A DNA stretch of 35,866 nucleotides from an uncultured bacterium (lineage in GTDB: Bacteria; Acidobacteriota; Thermoanaerobaculia; Multivoradales; J023), in assembly GCA_937948815.1 (NCBI GenBank), contig CALFAM010000199.1:1-35866 (forward strand), written 5' to 3'. A program made the position numbers and the translations under genes. The notes beneath the pieces are model-generated. The model saw nothing but the letters and a program-made list of their open reading frames with translations. It searched no databases and had not been told where the DNA came from. Shown here piece by piece: positions 1 to 9,103 of this stretch (the stretch's first letter is position 1; each line of letters begins with the position of its first letter).

Positions 1-1211
1 GCTGGGCCGGTCTGCGCCGCGACCTCGTCCGGGAGATCTTCCCGGCGAATCACCTCGGCGTCACCAAGGACCACGGGCCGCTCGATGACGGTGCCGAGCT
101 CACGCACGTTGCCCGGCCAGTCATAGGCCAGCAAACAGCGCCGGGCTTCCGGTGCGATTCCGATCGATTCCAGGCCAAGTTTGCGGCCATGTCGGCTGGC
201 CAGGTGGCGCGCCAGGAGGGGAATGTCTTCACGCCGGTCGCGCAGCGGCGGCAGCTCGCAGGTGATGACTTTGAGGCGGTAGTAGCGATCGTCACGGAAG
301 CGTCCCTCGGCAACCGCTTGCTCCAGATTCTGGTGGGTCGCCACGACCAACCGGACGTCGATGGAAATCGGCCGCACCGCGCCCACCCGCTCGATCTCCC
401 GCTCCTGGAGGGCGCGCAGCAGCTTCGCTTGTAGGCCGATCGGGATTTCGGCGACTTCGTCGAGAAAGAGGGTTCCGCGATGGGCAGCTTCCATCTTGCC
501 GATCTTCTGTCCCGTCGCCCCGGTAAAGGCGCCCTTTTCGTGACCGAAAAGCTCGCTCTCGAGAAAGTTGTCCGAGAGGGTCGCGCAGTTGACCGCAATG
601 AATGTCTGCTCGCGCCGAGGGCTCGTTCGATGTACCGCACGCGCAACCAACTCTTTGCCGGTACCGCTCTCCCCTTGAATCAGTAGGGTCGAATGGGCGC
701 GGGCCACCCGCGCAACGAGGTCGAGCACGGCGCGCATGGGCGCGCTCTCGCCGATCATGTCGTGGCGTGCGTCCTCCTCGTCACGAAGCCAACGATTCTC
801 ACGCCGCAGCCAGCGTAGGTGTAGGACGTTTCGAAAGGCCAGGGACGCGACGGCGGCGGCGGCGTTGATTCACTCGAGCTCGGACTCGCCCCAGGTAGCC
901 GATCTGCGAGTCAGATGAATCAAACCGAGCGCGTCGCCGTCCTCGCCAACCAGCGGTGCGGCCAAGCAGTAGGCGGCGTGAGGACCCTGGTCGGTGATGG
1001 TGGCACCGATCGAAAGGGCCTCTCCCATCACCTGCTGGACCATTGACGTGTCGATGGCGCCGGCTTCGCCGCCATCGGAGGTGACCCCAACCGAGGTGCC
1101 CCGTTGCGCGAGCATCTGGGGACCATCCATCCCGGGCTCCTGTAGGAGCACGGCGCCGTGTTCGACACCCGCTAGAGCTTCGAAGATTCCATCCAGCAGG
1201 CTGGCCGCCAA
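1..1211 (-). pseudogene. Sigma-54 interacting (NtrC-type) regulator, GAF + AAA+ domains, interrupted by an in-frame UGA and cut by the window edge
   Basis: The minus-strand frame encodes a GAF-like segment (MAASLLDGIFEALAGVEHGAVLL...LIHLTRRSATWGESELE), then TGA at 872-870. The same frame then continues [25 protein letters not shown]...[34 protein letters not shown]...[13 protein letters not shown] to position ~3. The Walker A (GESGTGKE) and GAFTGA motifs are in one continuous frame after the stop. Confidence 0.75.
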
Positions 1212-1258
1212 AGGACCCTGTCGTTGATGGCAACCACGAGCCGGGGTCTCACCGCTGG

Positions 1259-1318
1259 CCTACGAACACTGTGCCTGCGAACACTGTGCCTACAAACACT
1301 GGGTCTCCAAACACCTTG
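1259..1318. repeat. 15-bp tandem repeat, about 4 degenerating copies
   Basis: CCTACGAACACTGTG / CCTGCGAACACTGTG / CCTACAAACACTGGG / TCTCCAAACACCTTG read directly from the sequence. Confidence 0.9.
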
Positions 1319-1554
1319 TAGCTTGATTCAGGCTATGCGCCATCGCGGAGGTACCAGTCTCCTGAGCTTTCTAAAACTCAGGCCCGATCCGGTCAGGTCG
1401 GCATCATCAGAAGCCCAACTCGTCCTTGCCGAGACCACCCTCGGAAAAGCATCGGATACGACGGCGGGTTCTCCCTACATAGAGAGGGTACGCCACGAAG
1501 CAGCGCCACATGGCAGATCCAGACGTGATTCTCCTGAGACCCTGCGGACGGCGA

Positions 1555-3303
1555 CTACGTTCGCCAGCCCGCGACGGGATCGAGGCCGAGCTCTCGTTCG
1601 ACGGGGGGCGGAGGCGGTGGCGGGCCGGTGAAGAGCTCCCGCTTGCCCCCGAAGGTGTCGAGCACGACAGCGCCCAGCCCCATGGTCCAGGCCAGGTAGC
1701 GGACGCAGAAGCCGACGGCGAGCAAGAGTATGCCGAGCGCGCCAAAGGGGAAAAAGAGGCGATCGAGAACTTCACCGACCAGCGACAGCCCCTGAATGCT
1801 CAACACACCGAGGAAGGCAACCACCAAGGGGCCATCGCCCTGTCGTCCCAAGCGTCGGCTCAGCCAATTGCCGACCGCAGCAGCCGCGCTGGCGTAGCCG
1901 AGAAGCGATGCCAGCACCATGACGATCAACACGACGGGGATCAGCAGCAGCAGCGGAATTCCGATGATCGACACCAGCAAGACGAGCGAGGCAATCGCCA
2001 GTAGTGGCAGGGTGGCGACCTGAACGGCAAGCCCGGTGGCAGCCGCTCGCCAGGGCGTTGTGTGCAGGCGGCGCGTCAGGCGGTCGGTCGCGCGGCGCGC
2101 CGTGAGCAGCAGGATCAGTGTGATCACGATCAGCAGCCCGGCATTGACCAACCGTTGGAACACGGCGGGGCTACCGAGGTCGAACCATTGCCACCGGTCC
2201 AGCCGGTAGTCGGTCCAGTCACCAATCCAACCGTCATGCCAAGGAAGATCCCGCCGCCAGGTCTCTCGCTCCCGGCGCTCCCGGGCCGACATTCGCGCAC
2301 CGTCTCCGCCCCGCGAAGCCGACGCTGGTTCGTCCTCACCCTCCAGCCAGCTCAGCGGTCGTCCGGTGGACACCTCGCTGATGCTGCCACGCACCCGGGC
2401 GCCGCGTGCGCGTCGAACCTCCCCGCCGACCGCTGTCGCATCTCCGCCGATCTCGGCATCCGGCCCGAGGATGATCGAGCCACCGACCGAAATCACGTCA
2501 CCGCGTACCGTACCTTCGACCTGCACCGAGCCACCGACCGCGACCGCGTCGCTGCGGACTTCGCCGAGCACGGTGACGCCGCCGAGCACCGCGACGGCTT
2601 CGCTGGCCGTCTCGTCGTGCTCGACGCGAACATCGCGAAACAGCCGAAATCGGTCGCCGCCCCGGCGCTTCGGCGTCGCGCCATGGTTCTTCCGCTCCTG
2701 TTCGCGATCACGGCGCGCGGCCTCATGTTCCTGTTCACGCGCCGCACGCTCCTCGGCACGGACTCGACGCTCGGCTTGCTCCTCACGCTCGCGCGCCGCA
2801 CGCTCCTCTTCGAGCGCTTGCTGATCGGCATCCGCCTCTGCGGTGCTGTCGCGACGCGCACCTCTCGGTACCCGATCGTCTGGGTCTCCGGTCTCGTCAC
2901 GGTCACGACCGTCGAGATCACCATGGCTACGCTCACGATCGGCATCGAGAAGCTGGCGTGCCGCCCGCAGCGCAGCAGGATCAGCGGTCAGCGCGGCCAG
3001 CGCGCGCAAGTGCTCGGTGTCAGCCTGGCCGACCCGCGCCCGGAGCTCCTCGTCGTTCACCGGCTCGCCATCGATGGCGGCCGCACCAGCCCGAACCTCG
3101 ACCAGCACTGAATCCTTGCCGGCCGACGTCTGCAAGGCATAACCGTCGGTCAGCGTGTGCACGACGAAGTGAGCCTCGAGGCGCGCCAGCAGCTCGGACA
3201 GGTCCTGAGCGCCAACCGCGGGCGCGGTCAGCAGCAAGGCCAGGGCAATGAGGGCTCGTGTGCAGAAAAGGCTAGGCGATTTCCAGCGGCGAGATCGATG
3301 CAT
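1555..3303 (-). CDS. Exported bactofilin-like (polymer-forming) protein with charged coiled region and C-terminal TM helices
   Basis: ORF 1555..3462, likely start ATG at 3303 giving signal peptide MHRSRRWKSPSLFCTRALIALALLLTAPAVGAQ; R/E-rich segment; repeats VLGGVTVLGEVRSDAVAVGGSVQVEGTVRGDVISVGGSIILGPDAEIGGDATAVGGEV; then several hydrophobic helices. Confidence 0.75.
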   Translation of the reverse strand: MHRSRRWKSPSLFCTRALIALALLLTAPAVGAQDLSELLARLEAHFVVHTLTDGYALQTSAGKDSVLVEVRAGAAAIDGEPVNDEELRARVGQADTEHLRALAALTADPAALRAARQLLDADRERSHGDLDGRDRDETGDPDDRVPRGARRDSTAEADADQQALEEERAAREREEQAERRVRAEERAAREQEHEAARRDREQERKNHGATPKRRGGDRFRLFRDVRVEHDETASEAVAVLGGVTVLGEVRSDAVAVGGSVQVEGTVRGDVISVGGSIILGPDAEIGGDATAVGGEVRRARGARVRGSISEVSTGRPLSWLEGEDEPASASRGGDGARMSARERRERETWRRDLPWHDGWIGDWTDYRLDRWQWFDLGSPAVFQRLVNAGLLIVITLILLLTARRATDRLTRRLHTTPWRAAATGLAVQVATLPLLAIASLVLLVSIIGIPLLLLIPVVLIVMVLASLLGYASAAAAVGNWLSRRLGRQGDGPLVVAFLGVLSIQGLSLVGEVLDRLFFPFGALGILLLAVGFCVRYLAWTMGLGAVVLDTFGGKRELFTGPPPPPPPVERELGLDPVAGWRT

Positions 3304-3838
3304 CAGAGGCGTCCACGGCGAGCAGGCGGCCGAGCCAAGTGAGCGCGCCAGCACAGGCGAGCACCGTGACGAGCACGACCAGAGCACCATCAGGACTGCT
3401 GAGCAGCGACATGGCCAAGAGGCGCATGCCATCCAACAGCTCCCAGCCAAAGCGCGCCACACGCGCGCCAGCGGCCAGCAGACTACCAGCGCGAATCGTG
3501 CCGGCAGCGAAGAGGTTGGAGCCTGAGAGGCTGGTGAGCATCAAGGTCGCACCGGCCAAGGACAGCGTCGTCCAAGCGCCGACCACCAATCCGATCAGCA
3601 CATATCGACGCCCTGCGGGCTGTCGCGGCACCGAACCTTCGGCGGCCGCGGCGGCCAGGACTCGCGATGTGAAGTCGGCTGCAGGCGCTGGCCGATCGAC
3701 CCGATCGAACCACGCCGCGAGGGCAGCCTCGGCCGCCGGCACGTCGTGCTGTGACTCAGCGCCCAGCCAGGCAGCGATCTGCTGCCGGTCGCGCCGCGAG
3801 CCCTTGGGTCGCTTTTGCTTGATGCTCGTCTCGCTCAC
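3272..3838 (-). CDS. Putative membrane anti-sigma factor
   Basis: ORF of 188 aa directly downstream of an ECF sigma gene; N-terminal soluble part, then hydrophobic helices (YVLIGLVVGAWTTLSLAGATLML; DGALVVLVTVLACAGALTWLG). Confidence 0.55.
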   Translation of the reverse strand: MSETSIKQKRPKGSRRDRQQIAAWLGAESQHDVPAAEAALAAWFDRVDRPAPAADFTSRVLAAAAAEGSVPRQPAGRRYVLIGLVVGAWTTLSLAGATLMLTSLSGSNLFAAGTIRAGSLLAAGARVARFGWELLDGMRLLAMSLLSSPDGALVVLVTVLACAGALTWLGRLLAVDASDASISPLEIA

Positions 3839-3846
3839 GGCCTCCC

Positions 3847-4518
3847 CTACGCCGGTGCCGTTCGCCGTGTTTCGCGCGCCGCGTTGCGTGCCGCCGCTGC
3901 CTTGCGCTTGCCGTGGCCCGCGACGGGCATGTCGAAGCCGAGGGTCTGGAGCTGCTCGGCCAAATGCTTGCGGGCGCGATGAAGATGGATCTTGACGGTC
4001 CCCATGGGCAGACCTGTGACCTCACAGATCTCGTCGTAGGCCAGCCCCTCCCGGAAGCGCAACTCGAGGATCTGTCGATAGGCCGGACGCAAATTGCCGA
4101 GCGCCTGACCAACCGCCGCCCAAAGCTCTCCTCCTGCAGCAGCCAGATCGGGTGCCTCGCTCTCCGGCGCCAGAACCACCTGTCCGCCGTCTTCGGGCGT
4201 CGGCTCACCGTGAGGGTTCAGCGGCACCATCGTCGGCTTGCGACGTCGCAGATAGTCGAGCGTCGTGTTGTGCGCGATGGTAAAGAGCCAGCTCGCAAAG
4301 CGTCGCTCGGGGTCGAAGCGCCCGAGGTGACGAAACGCCTTCAGGAACGATTCCTGTGCCAGGTCCTCAGCGACCGTCGGATCGCCGACGAGCCGCAGAA
4401 TCACGGTGAGAACCGGCCGCTCGAATCGCTTCATCAGGGCTCGGTAGGCGTCCTGAGAGCCATCCAGTGCACGCTGGACAAGCTCGGCGTCGGAAAGAGA
4501 TCGTAAAAATGCCATCAC
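3847..4518 (-). CDS. RNA polymerase sigma-70 factor, ECF subfamily
   Basis: Region 2 (YRALMKRFERPVLTVILRLVGDPTVAEDLAQESFLKAFRHLGRFDPERRFASWLFTIAHNTTLDYLRRRK) and region 4 (LRPAYRQILELRFREGLAYDEICEVTGLPMGTVKIHLHRARKHL). Confidence 0.93.
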   Translation of the reverse strand: MMAFLRSLSDAELVQRALDGSQDAYRALMKRFERPVLTVILRLVGDPTVAEDLAQESFLKAFRHLGRFDPERRFASWLFTIAHNTTLDYLRRRKPTMVPLNPHGEPTPEDGGQVVLAPESEAPDLAAAGGELWAAVGQALGNLRPAYRQILELRFREGLAYDEICEVTGLPMGTVKIHLHRARKHLAEQLQTLGFDMPVAGHGKRKAAAARNAARETRRTAPA

Positions 4519-4657
4519 CTCTTTCTACGGAATCGGCGGGACGAAGTTCTGTCCTGGCGTTCTGAATTGCCCGCCAGGCGCCACCAGATAGACCGGCATT
4601 ACCCAGAGGCTGCCGACGGCTTCCGACCTCGGACAACTTTTTCGTGCTTTTTCGGAC

Positions 4658-4689
4658 AAAAAAAAGGAGGGGCGCTGTGTACGCCCCTC
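4658..4689 (-). terminator. Rho-independent terminator downstream of uppP
   Basis: On the minus strand GAGGGGCG-tacacag-CGCCCCTC followed by CTTTTTTTT; perfect 8-bp stem plus U-tract. Confidence 0.88.
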
Positions 4690-4736
4690 GTTGGGAGGGA
4701 TGAGAGGAGGATTTTGCCCCCTCGCGCAAAGAAGAT

Positions 4737-4757
4737 ACACCGGGTTTTTCCCGGTGT
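4737..4757. other. Perfect inverted repeat ACACCGGG-TTTTT-CCCGGTGT
   Basis: Read directly; lies between the uppP stop and its terminator. Confidence 0.85.
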
Positions 4758-4830
4758 CAAGAGCCAAATCAGCACAAGAACACCGATACTGGACCACGGC
4801 AATACCGATCAGTGATGCCTGATATCCGGA

Positions 4831-5643
4831 CTACCGAAACGCAAGCAAGAGCAAGATCGACGCCCCGAGAACAACGCGGTAGACGACAAACCAAGAAAGG
4901 CTCGAACGCTCCAGCCAACGAAGGAGGAAGTCAATGACGGCGTAGGCTGACACCAGCGAGACGACAAACCCAATCGCCAAGGCTTGGCCCGAGACCATCC
5001 CGGCCTCGGTCGAAGCCGGCGCGAGCAGAAGGTCGGCGGTGTCCTTTATCCAGGCCAGCAGGCCGACTGGAATGGCCAGCAAGAAGGAGAAGCGGGCCGC
5101 CGATGTTCGCTTCATTCCGAGCGCGAGAGCCGCAGTCATGGTAATTCCCGAGCGCGACGTGCCAGGAATCAATGCGAGGGCTTGGGCAACGCCTATGACG
5201 GCAACGTCACGCCAGGACAGCGTCTCGAGGCCACGGGAACGAGCGCCGATGCGATCTGCCCAGCCGAGCATCAAACCGAATCCCAAGGTCGTCAGGCCGA
5301 TGACAAAGGGCGTTCGTGCGCCTTCGGTCAGGAAGCCCTGAAAGACCAGGCCGAACGCCACCACAGGAATCGTGCCGACGAGCGCGCCGCGCATCGGCCC
5401 CGGCTCGCGCCAGTGGCGGACGAACGCATTGTTGGGTCCTCGAAAGAAGGCGACCAGGGTCTTGCGAAAGTAGATGATCGCCGCCAGCAGCGTCCCTGCG
5501 TTGGTGACCACGGCGAACCGCAAGCCGGCATCCGGCCACCCGACCACATATGGGACCAGGATCAAATGCGCGGTCGAGCTGATGGGAAGAAACTCGGTGA
5601 CGCCCTGGACCAGGCCAAGGACGATCGCCTGTAGGCTCGTCAT
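4831..5643 (-). CDS. uppP: Undecaprenyl-diphosphate phosphatase
   Basis: MTSLQAIVLGLVQGVTEFLPISSTAHLIL and ALALIPGTSRSGITMTAALALGMKR are hallmark BacA/UppP motifs. Confidence 0.96.
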   Translation of the reverse strand: MTSLQAIVLGLVQGVTEFLPISSTAHLILVPYVVGWPDAGLRFAVVTNAGTLLAAIIYFRKTLVAFFRGPNNAFVRHWREPGPMRGALVGTIPVVAFGLVFQGFLTEGARTPFVIGLTTLGFGLMLGWADRIGARSRGLETLSWRDVAVIGVAQALALIPGTSRSGITMTAALALGMKRTSAARFSFLLAIPVGLLAWIKDTADLLLAPASTEAGMVSGQALAIGFVVSLVSAYAVIDFLLRWLERSSLSWFVVYRVVLGASILLLLAFR

Positions 5644-5819
5644 GCAGAGTGACTCCGAATGGGGTACCCGATCGGGCGTTGCGGGCAGCTGCGGAACGGC
5701 TGGCTCATTCGCGCTGCTGAGCGCGCATGGCCGTCCAGCGAGGCATTGATTCTACTACGCTCGCTTCCCTCCGGGTCCCCTCCGTGCGACAATCGCGGCG
5801 CTTCGTGAGGGCGATCTAT

Positions 5820-6923
5820 ATGGAAAAAATCATCGTAACCGGTGGTGCCGGCTTCATCGGCGCCAATTTTGTTCATCTACTGCTCGCCGAAACCGACGCG
5901 CAGGTCATTGTCTACGACAAGCTCACCTACGCCGGGCATCTGGAGAGTTTGTCCTCCGTGGCCGACCACCCTCGTTACCGATTCGTGCGCGGGGACATCG
6001 TCGACCGCGGGCAGGTCGACGCGCTACTCGCCGAGGTTCGCCCGACCGCGATCGTCAACTTTGCAGCCGAGAGCCACGTCGACCGCTCGATCGATGGGCC
6101 CGGTGACTTCGTGAACACCAATCTCGTAGGCTGCTTCACGATGCTCGACGCGGCGCGCGCCCTGCATGCGGATCTCGACGCCGCGCACCGCGAGGCCTTT
6201 CGCTTCTTGCACGTGTCGACCGACGAGGTCTACGGATCGCTCGGCCCCACGGGCCTCTTCCACGAGACCACGCCCTACGCACCGAATTCTCCCTACGCAG
6301 CCTCCAAGGCAGGCGCCGACCACCTGGTACGCGCCTACGGCAAGACCTACGGCCTGCCGGTCTTGCTCACCAATTGCTCGAACAACTACGGTCCCTACCA
6401 ATTCCCCGAGAAGCTGATTCCGCTGATGATTCTCAATGCGGCGGAAGGTCGCCCGCTGCCGATCTACGGTGACGGCAGCAACGTCCGCGATTGGATCTTC
6501 GTCGAAGACCACTGTCGTGGCGTGCTCGCGGCCTTACGACGCGGTGAGCCCGGTGAGAAGTACAACCTGGGTGGCAACAACGAGTGCTCTAACGTTCAGG
6601 TCGTCCACACACTCTGCGACCTGCTTGAAGCAGCACGTCCGGCCGCTGACAATCCCAGCTTGGCCCGGGTCGGCGCGTCTTCTTACCGCGACCTGATCAC
6701 CTATGTCGACGATCGTCCCGGTCACGATCATCGCTATGCGATCGACACCACCAAGGCCGGGCAGGAGCTCGACTGGCAGCCCGCCCACGATTTTGCAGCG
6801 GGCATCGCGCGAACGGTGGACTGGTACCTCGACAACCCCGACTGGTGCCAGGCGGTCACTGCCGGCGCCTACGATCGCGAGCGCCTCGGCCTCGCCAGTG
6901 AAGGCGCGGAAGCGTCTACGTGA
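5820..6923 (+). CDS. rfbB: dTDP-glucose 4,6-dehydratase
   Basis: [22 protein letters not shown] Rossmann motif, [55 protein letters not shown]. Confidence 0.96.
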   Translation: MEKIIVTGGAGFIGANFVHLLLAETDAQVIVYDKLTYAGHLESLSSVADHPRYRFVRGDIVDRGQVDALLAEVRPTAIVNFAAESHVDRSIDGPGDFVNTNLVGCFTMLDAARALHADLDAAHREAFRFLHVSTDEVYGSLGPTGLFHETTPYAPNSPYAASKAGADHLVRAYGKTYGLPVLLTNCSNNYGPYQFPEKLIPLMILNAAEGRPLPIYGDGSNVRDWIFVEDHCRGVLAALRRGEPGEKYNLGGNNECSNVQVVHTLCDLLEAARPAADNPSLARVGASSYRDLITYVDDRPGHDHRYAIDTTKAGQELDWQPAHDFAAGIARTVDWYLDNPDWCQAVTAGAYDRERLGLASEGAEAST

Positions 6924-6987
6924 TTCCGAGCATGCCCCGCCCGGGATCACATCCCTGAAACTCGGTCCTCTACGGAAAACAGTGACG

Positions 6988-7557
6988 ATGTCCCAGCCCG
7001 AAGAGATGTTTCGCCCCACACGGATTCCAGACGTCATTCTGGTCCAGCCTCGGGTCTTCCGCGACGAGCGGGGATTCTTTCTCGAGACGTACCACGACCT
7101 GCGGTATGCCGAGGGCGGGATTGGCGAGACCTTCGTCCAGGACAACCACTCGAAGTCGACCCAAGGCATCTTGCGTGGCTTGCACGCCCAGGAAAAGCAG
7201 CCTCAGGGCAAGCTCGTCCGGGCCGTCGAGGGTCGGATTTTCGACGTCGCCGTCGACATTCGACGTGGCTCCCCGACGTTTGGCCAGTGGGTCGGCGAAT
7301 TCCTGTCGGCGGACGATTTTCGCCAGCTCTACGTCCCGCCGGGATTCCTCCACGGCTTCTACGTGGTCAGCGAGACCGCGCAGGTCGAATACAAGTGCAC
7401 CGCGCGCTACGACGCTGCCGACGAGCTGGCCGTGCGATGGAACGATTCCGAGATCGGCATCGACTGGCCCGCGGGCACGCCCCAACTCTCTGACAAGGAT
7501 GCTGCTGCGCCGACGCTGCGCGAGGTCTGGGACCGGCTGCCCACTTTTCAAGCATGA
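6988..7557 (+). CDS. rfbC: dTDP-4-dehydrorhamnose 3,5-epimerase
   Basis: [63 protein letters not shown]. Confidence 0.95.
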   Translation: MSQPEEMFRPTRIPDVILVQPRVFRDERGFFLETYHDLRYAEGGIGETFVQDNHSKSTQGILRGLHAQEKQPQGKLVRAVEGRIFDVAVDIRRGSPTFGQWVGEFLSADDFRQLYVPPGFLHGFYVVSETAQVEYKCTARYDAADELAVRWNDSEIGIDWPAGTPQLSDKDAAAPTLREVWDRLPTFQA

Positions 7558-9080
7558 CGGAATTGAGCGCACGAGACCGGGCGCAGCTCGAGCAACACGG
7601 CCTCGACCTCACCGAAGCCGAGCGCCAGCTCGATCTGCTGCGTCAGCCGCCAGCACCGATCCGCCTGCTCCGTCCTTGTACGCTCGGCGATGGCGTTCGC
7701 CGTTTGGACGAGGTGGACGGCACCGTCCTCGAGCGAGCTTGGGATGCGGCAGCGGCACGCGGCCGACTGTCGAAGCTGGTTCCCGCCAGCGGCGCCGCCA
7801 GCCGCATGTTTGCTCCCCTCGTCGCGCACCATCAGGGAACCGGCGGCGAACGCGAAGCCGAAGCTTGCCAGCGCTTTCGCCGTGATCTCCCCCACTTTGC
7901 CTTCTTTCCCCAGGTCGCCGAACGGCTTCGCCTCGCACACGGGGCTCGCAGCCTCGACGCCGTCGACGATCACGACCTCCTGACCCAGGTGCTCGACGAA
8001 GGCCTGGCGCTGGCCCACAAGCCCAAGGCCTTGATTCCGTTCCACCGCGATCCGAGCACCGGCAAAGGACGCACGCCTCTCGAAGAGCACCTGCTCGAGA
8101 GCATCGGCTACATACGGGATGCCGACGGTCACTGCCGCATCCACTTCACGGTTGGAAATCCGCACCTCGCGGAGATTCGCTCCTACCTTGCCTTTGACCC
8201 GAACCGCCTGCTGATCGATCGCGAGGAAGTCTTCGAGATCGCCTTCTCGACCCAGTCTCCCGCGACCGACACCTTGGCCCTCGATGCCAATGCCCAGCCA
8301 TTCCGGAAGGATGATGGCGATTTGTTGCTGCGTCCGGGCGGGCACGGCGCGCTGCTCGCGAACCTGCAGCGGATCGGCGGCGACGTGGTCGTGATCAAGA
8401 GCATCGACAACGTGGTGCCCGCGGCGCGGCAGGCAACCGTAGCCAAGAACCTTCGCCGCTTGCTCGGCCACCTCTTGCGCCTGGAAAAGCTGGCGCATCA
8501 GGCGCTGGCCCGCCTGCACGAGCCCGACTGCAGTGAACGGGCGGTCGATGATGCCCTTCGCCTGCTCGCCGACGAGCTCAACGTCAACAACGCGCGGGAA
8601 GTTCTGCGGCGCGACGCCGACACCAAACGGACCTTTGCCCTCGATCGTCTGCACCGCCCGCTGCGTGCTTGTGGCGTGGTGCTGAACGAAGGTGAGCCCG
8701 GAGGTGGCCCCTTCTGGGTGTGTGAAGAAGACGGCCGCGTCAGTCCCCAAATCGTCGAAAGCGCCCAGGTGGATCAGCGCGACGCCGAACAGCGAGCGAC
8801 CTTCTCCCGCGCGACGCACTTCAATCCCGTGCTGCTCGCGTGCAGCCTGCGCGATCATGAAGGAAACGCCTACGATCTGCCGCGCTTCGCAGACCCCAAC
8901 CGCGCCTTCGTGGCCGAAAAGACCCAGCAAGGGCGTCCTCTGCGGGCACTCGAGCACCCAGGTCTCTGGAACGGCGCCATGGCGCACTGGAACACCGTCT
9001 TCTTCGAGGTTCCGACCGCCGTTTTCGCGCCGGTCAAGACGGTCTTCGATCTCTTGCGCCCCGACCATCAGAGCGACTGA
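7554..9080 (+). CDS. DUF4301 family protein
   Basis: ORF of 508 aa with [25 protein letters not shown]-like and [14 protein letters not shown] segments that I recall from DUF4301; overlaps the rfbC stop by 4 bp (ATGA). Confidence 0.75.
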   Translation: MTELSARDRAQLEQHGLDLTEAERQLDLLRQPPAPIRLLRPCTLGDGVRRLDEVDGTVLERAWDAAAARGRLSKLVPASGAASRMFAPLVAHHQGTGGEREAEACQRFRRDLPHFAFFPQVAERLRLAHGARSLDAVDDHDLLTQVLDEGLALAHKPKALIPFHRDPSTGKGRTPLEEHLLESIGYIRDADGHCRIHFTVGNPHLAEIRSYLAFDPNRLLIDREEVFEIAFSTQSPATDTLALDANAQPFRKDDGDLLLRPGGHGALLANLQRIGGDVVVIKSIDNVVPAARQATVAKNLRRLLGHLLRLEKLAHQALARLHEPDCSERAVDDALRLLADELNVNNAREVLRRDADTKRTFALDRLHRPLRACGVVLNEGEPGGGPFWVCEEDGRVSPQIVESAQVDQRDAEQRATFSRATHFNPVLLACSLRDHEGNAYDLPRFADPNRAFVAEKTQQGRPLRALEHPGLWNGAMAHWNTVFFEVPTAVFAPVKTVFDLLRPDHQSD

Positions 9081-9103
9081 GAAGCCGCACGGGCGAGTCG
9101 ACC

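Noticed and set aside
1329-1360. Similarity of CTATGCGCCAT...GTACCA at 1332 and 24961 as an interspersed repeat
   Set aside because: Only an 11-bp identity plus a short hexamer; too weak without a genome search
2062-3111. Long plus-strand ORF (349 aa) opposite the bactofilin-like gene
   Set aside because: Antisense shadow ORF from high-GC codon bias; no recognisable domain, while the minus strand has a signal peptide, repeats and TM helices
7548-9068. 506-aa minus-strand ORF opposite the DUF4301 gene
   Set aside because: Mirror frame of a real CDS; the plus-strand product has family-like motifs and is coupled to rfbC
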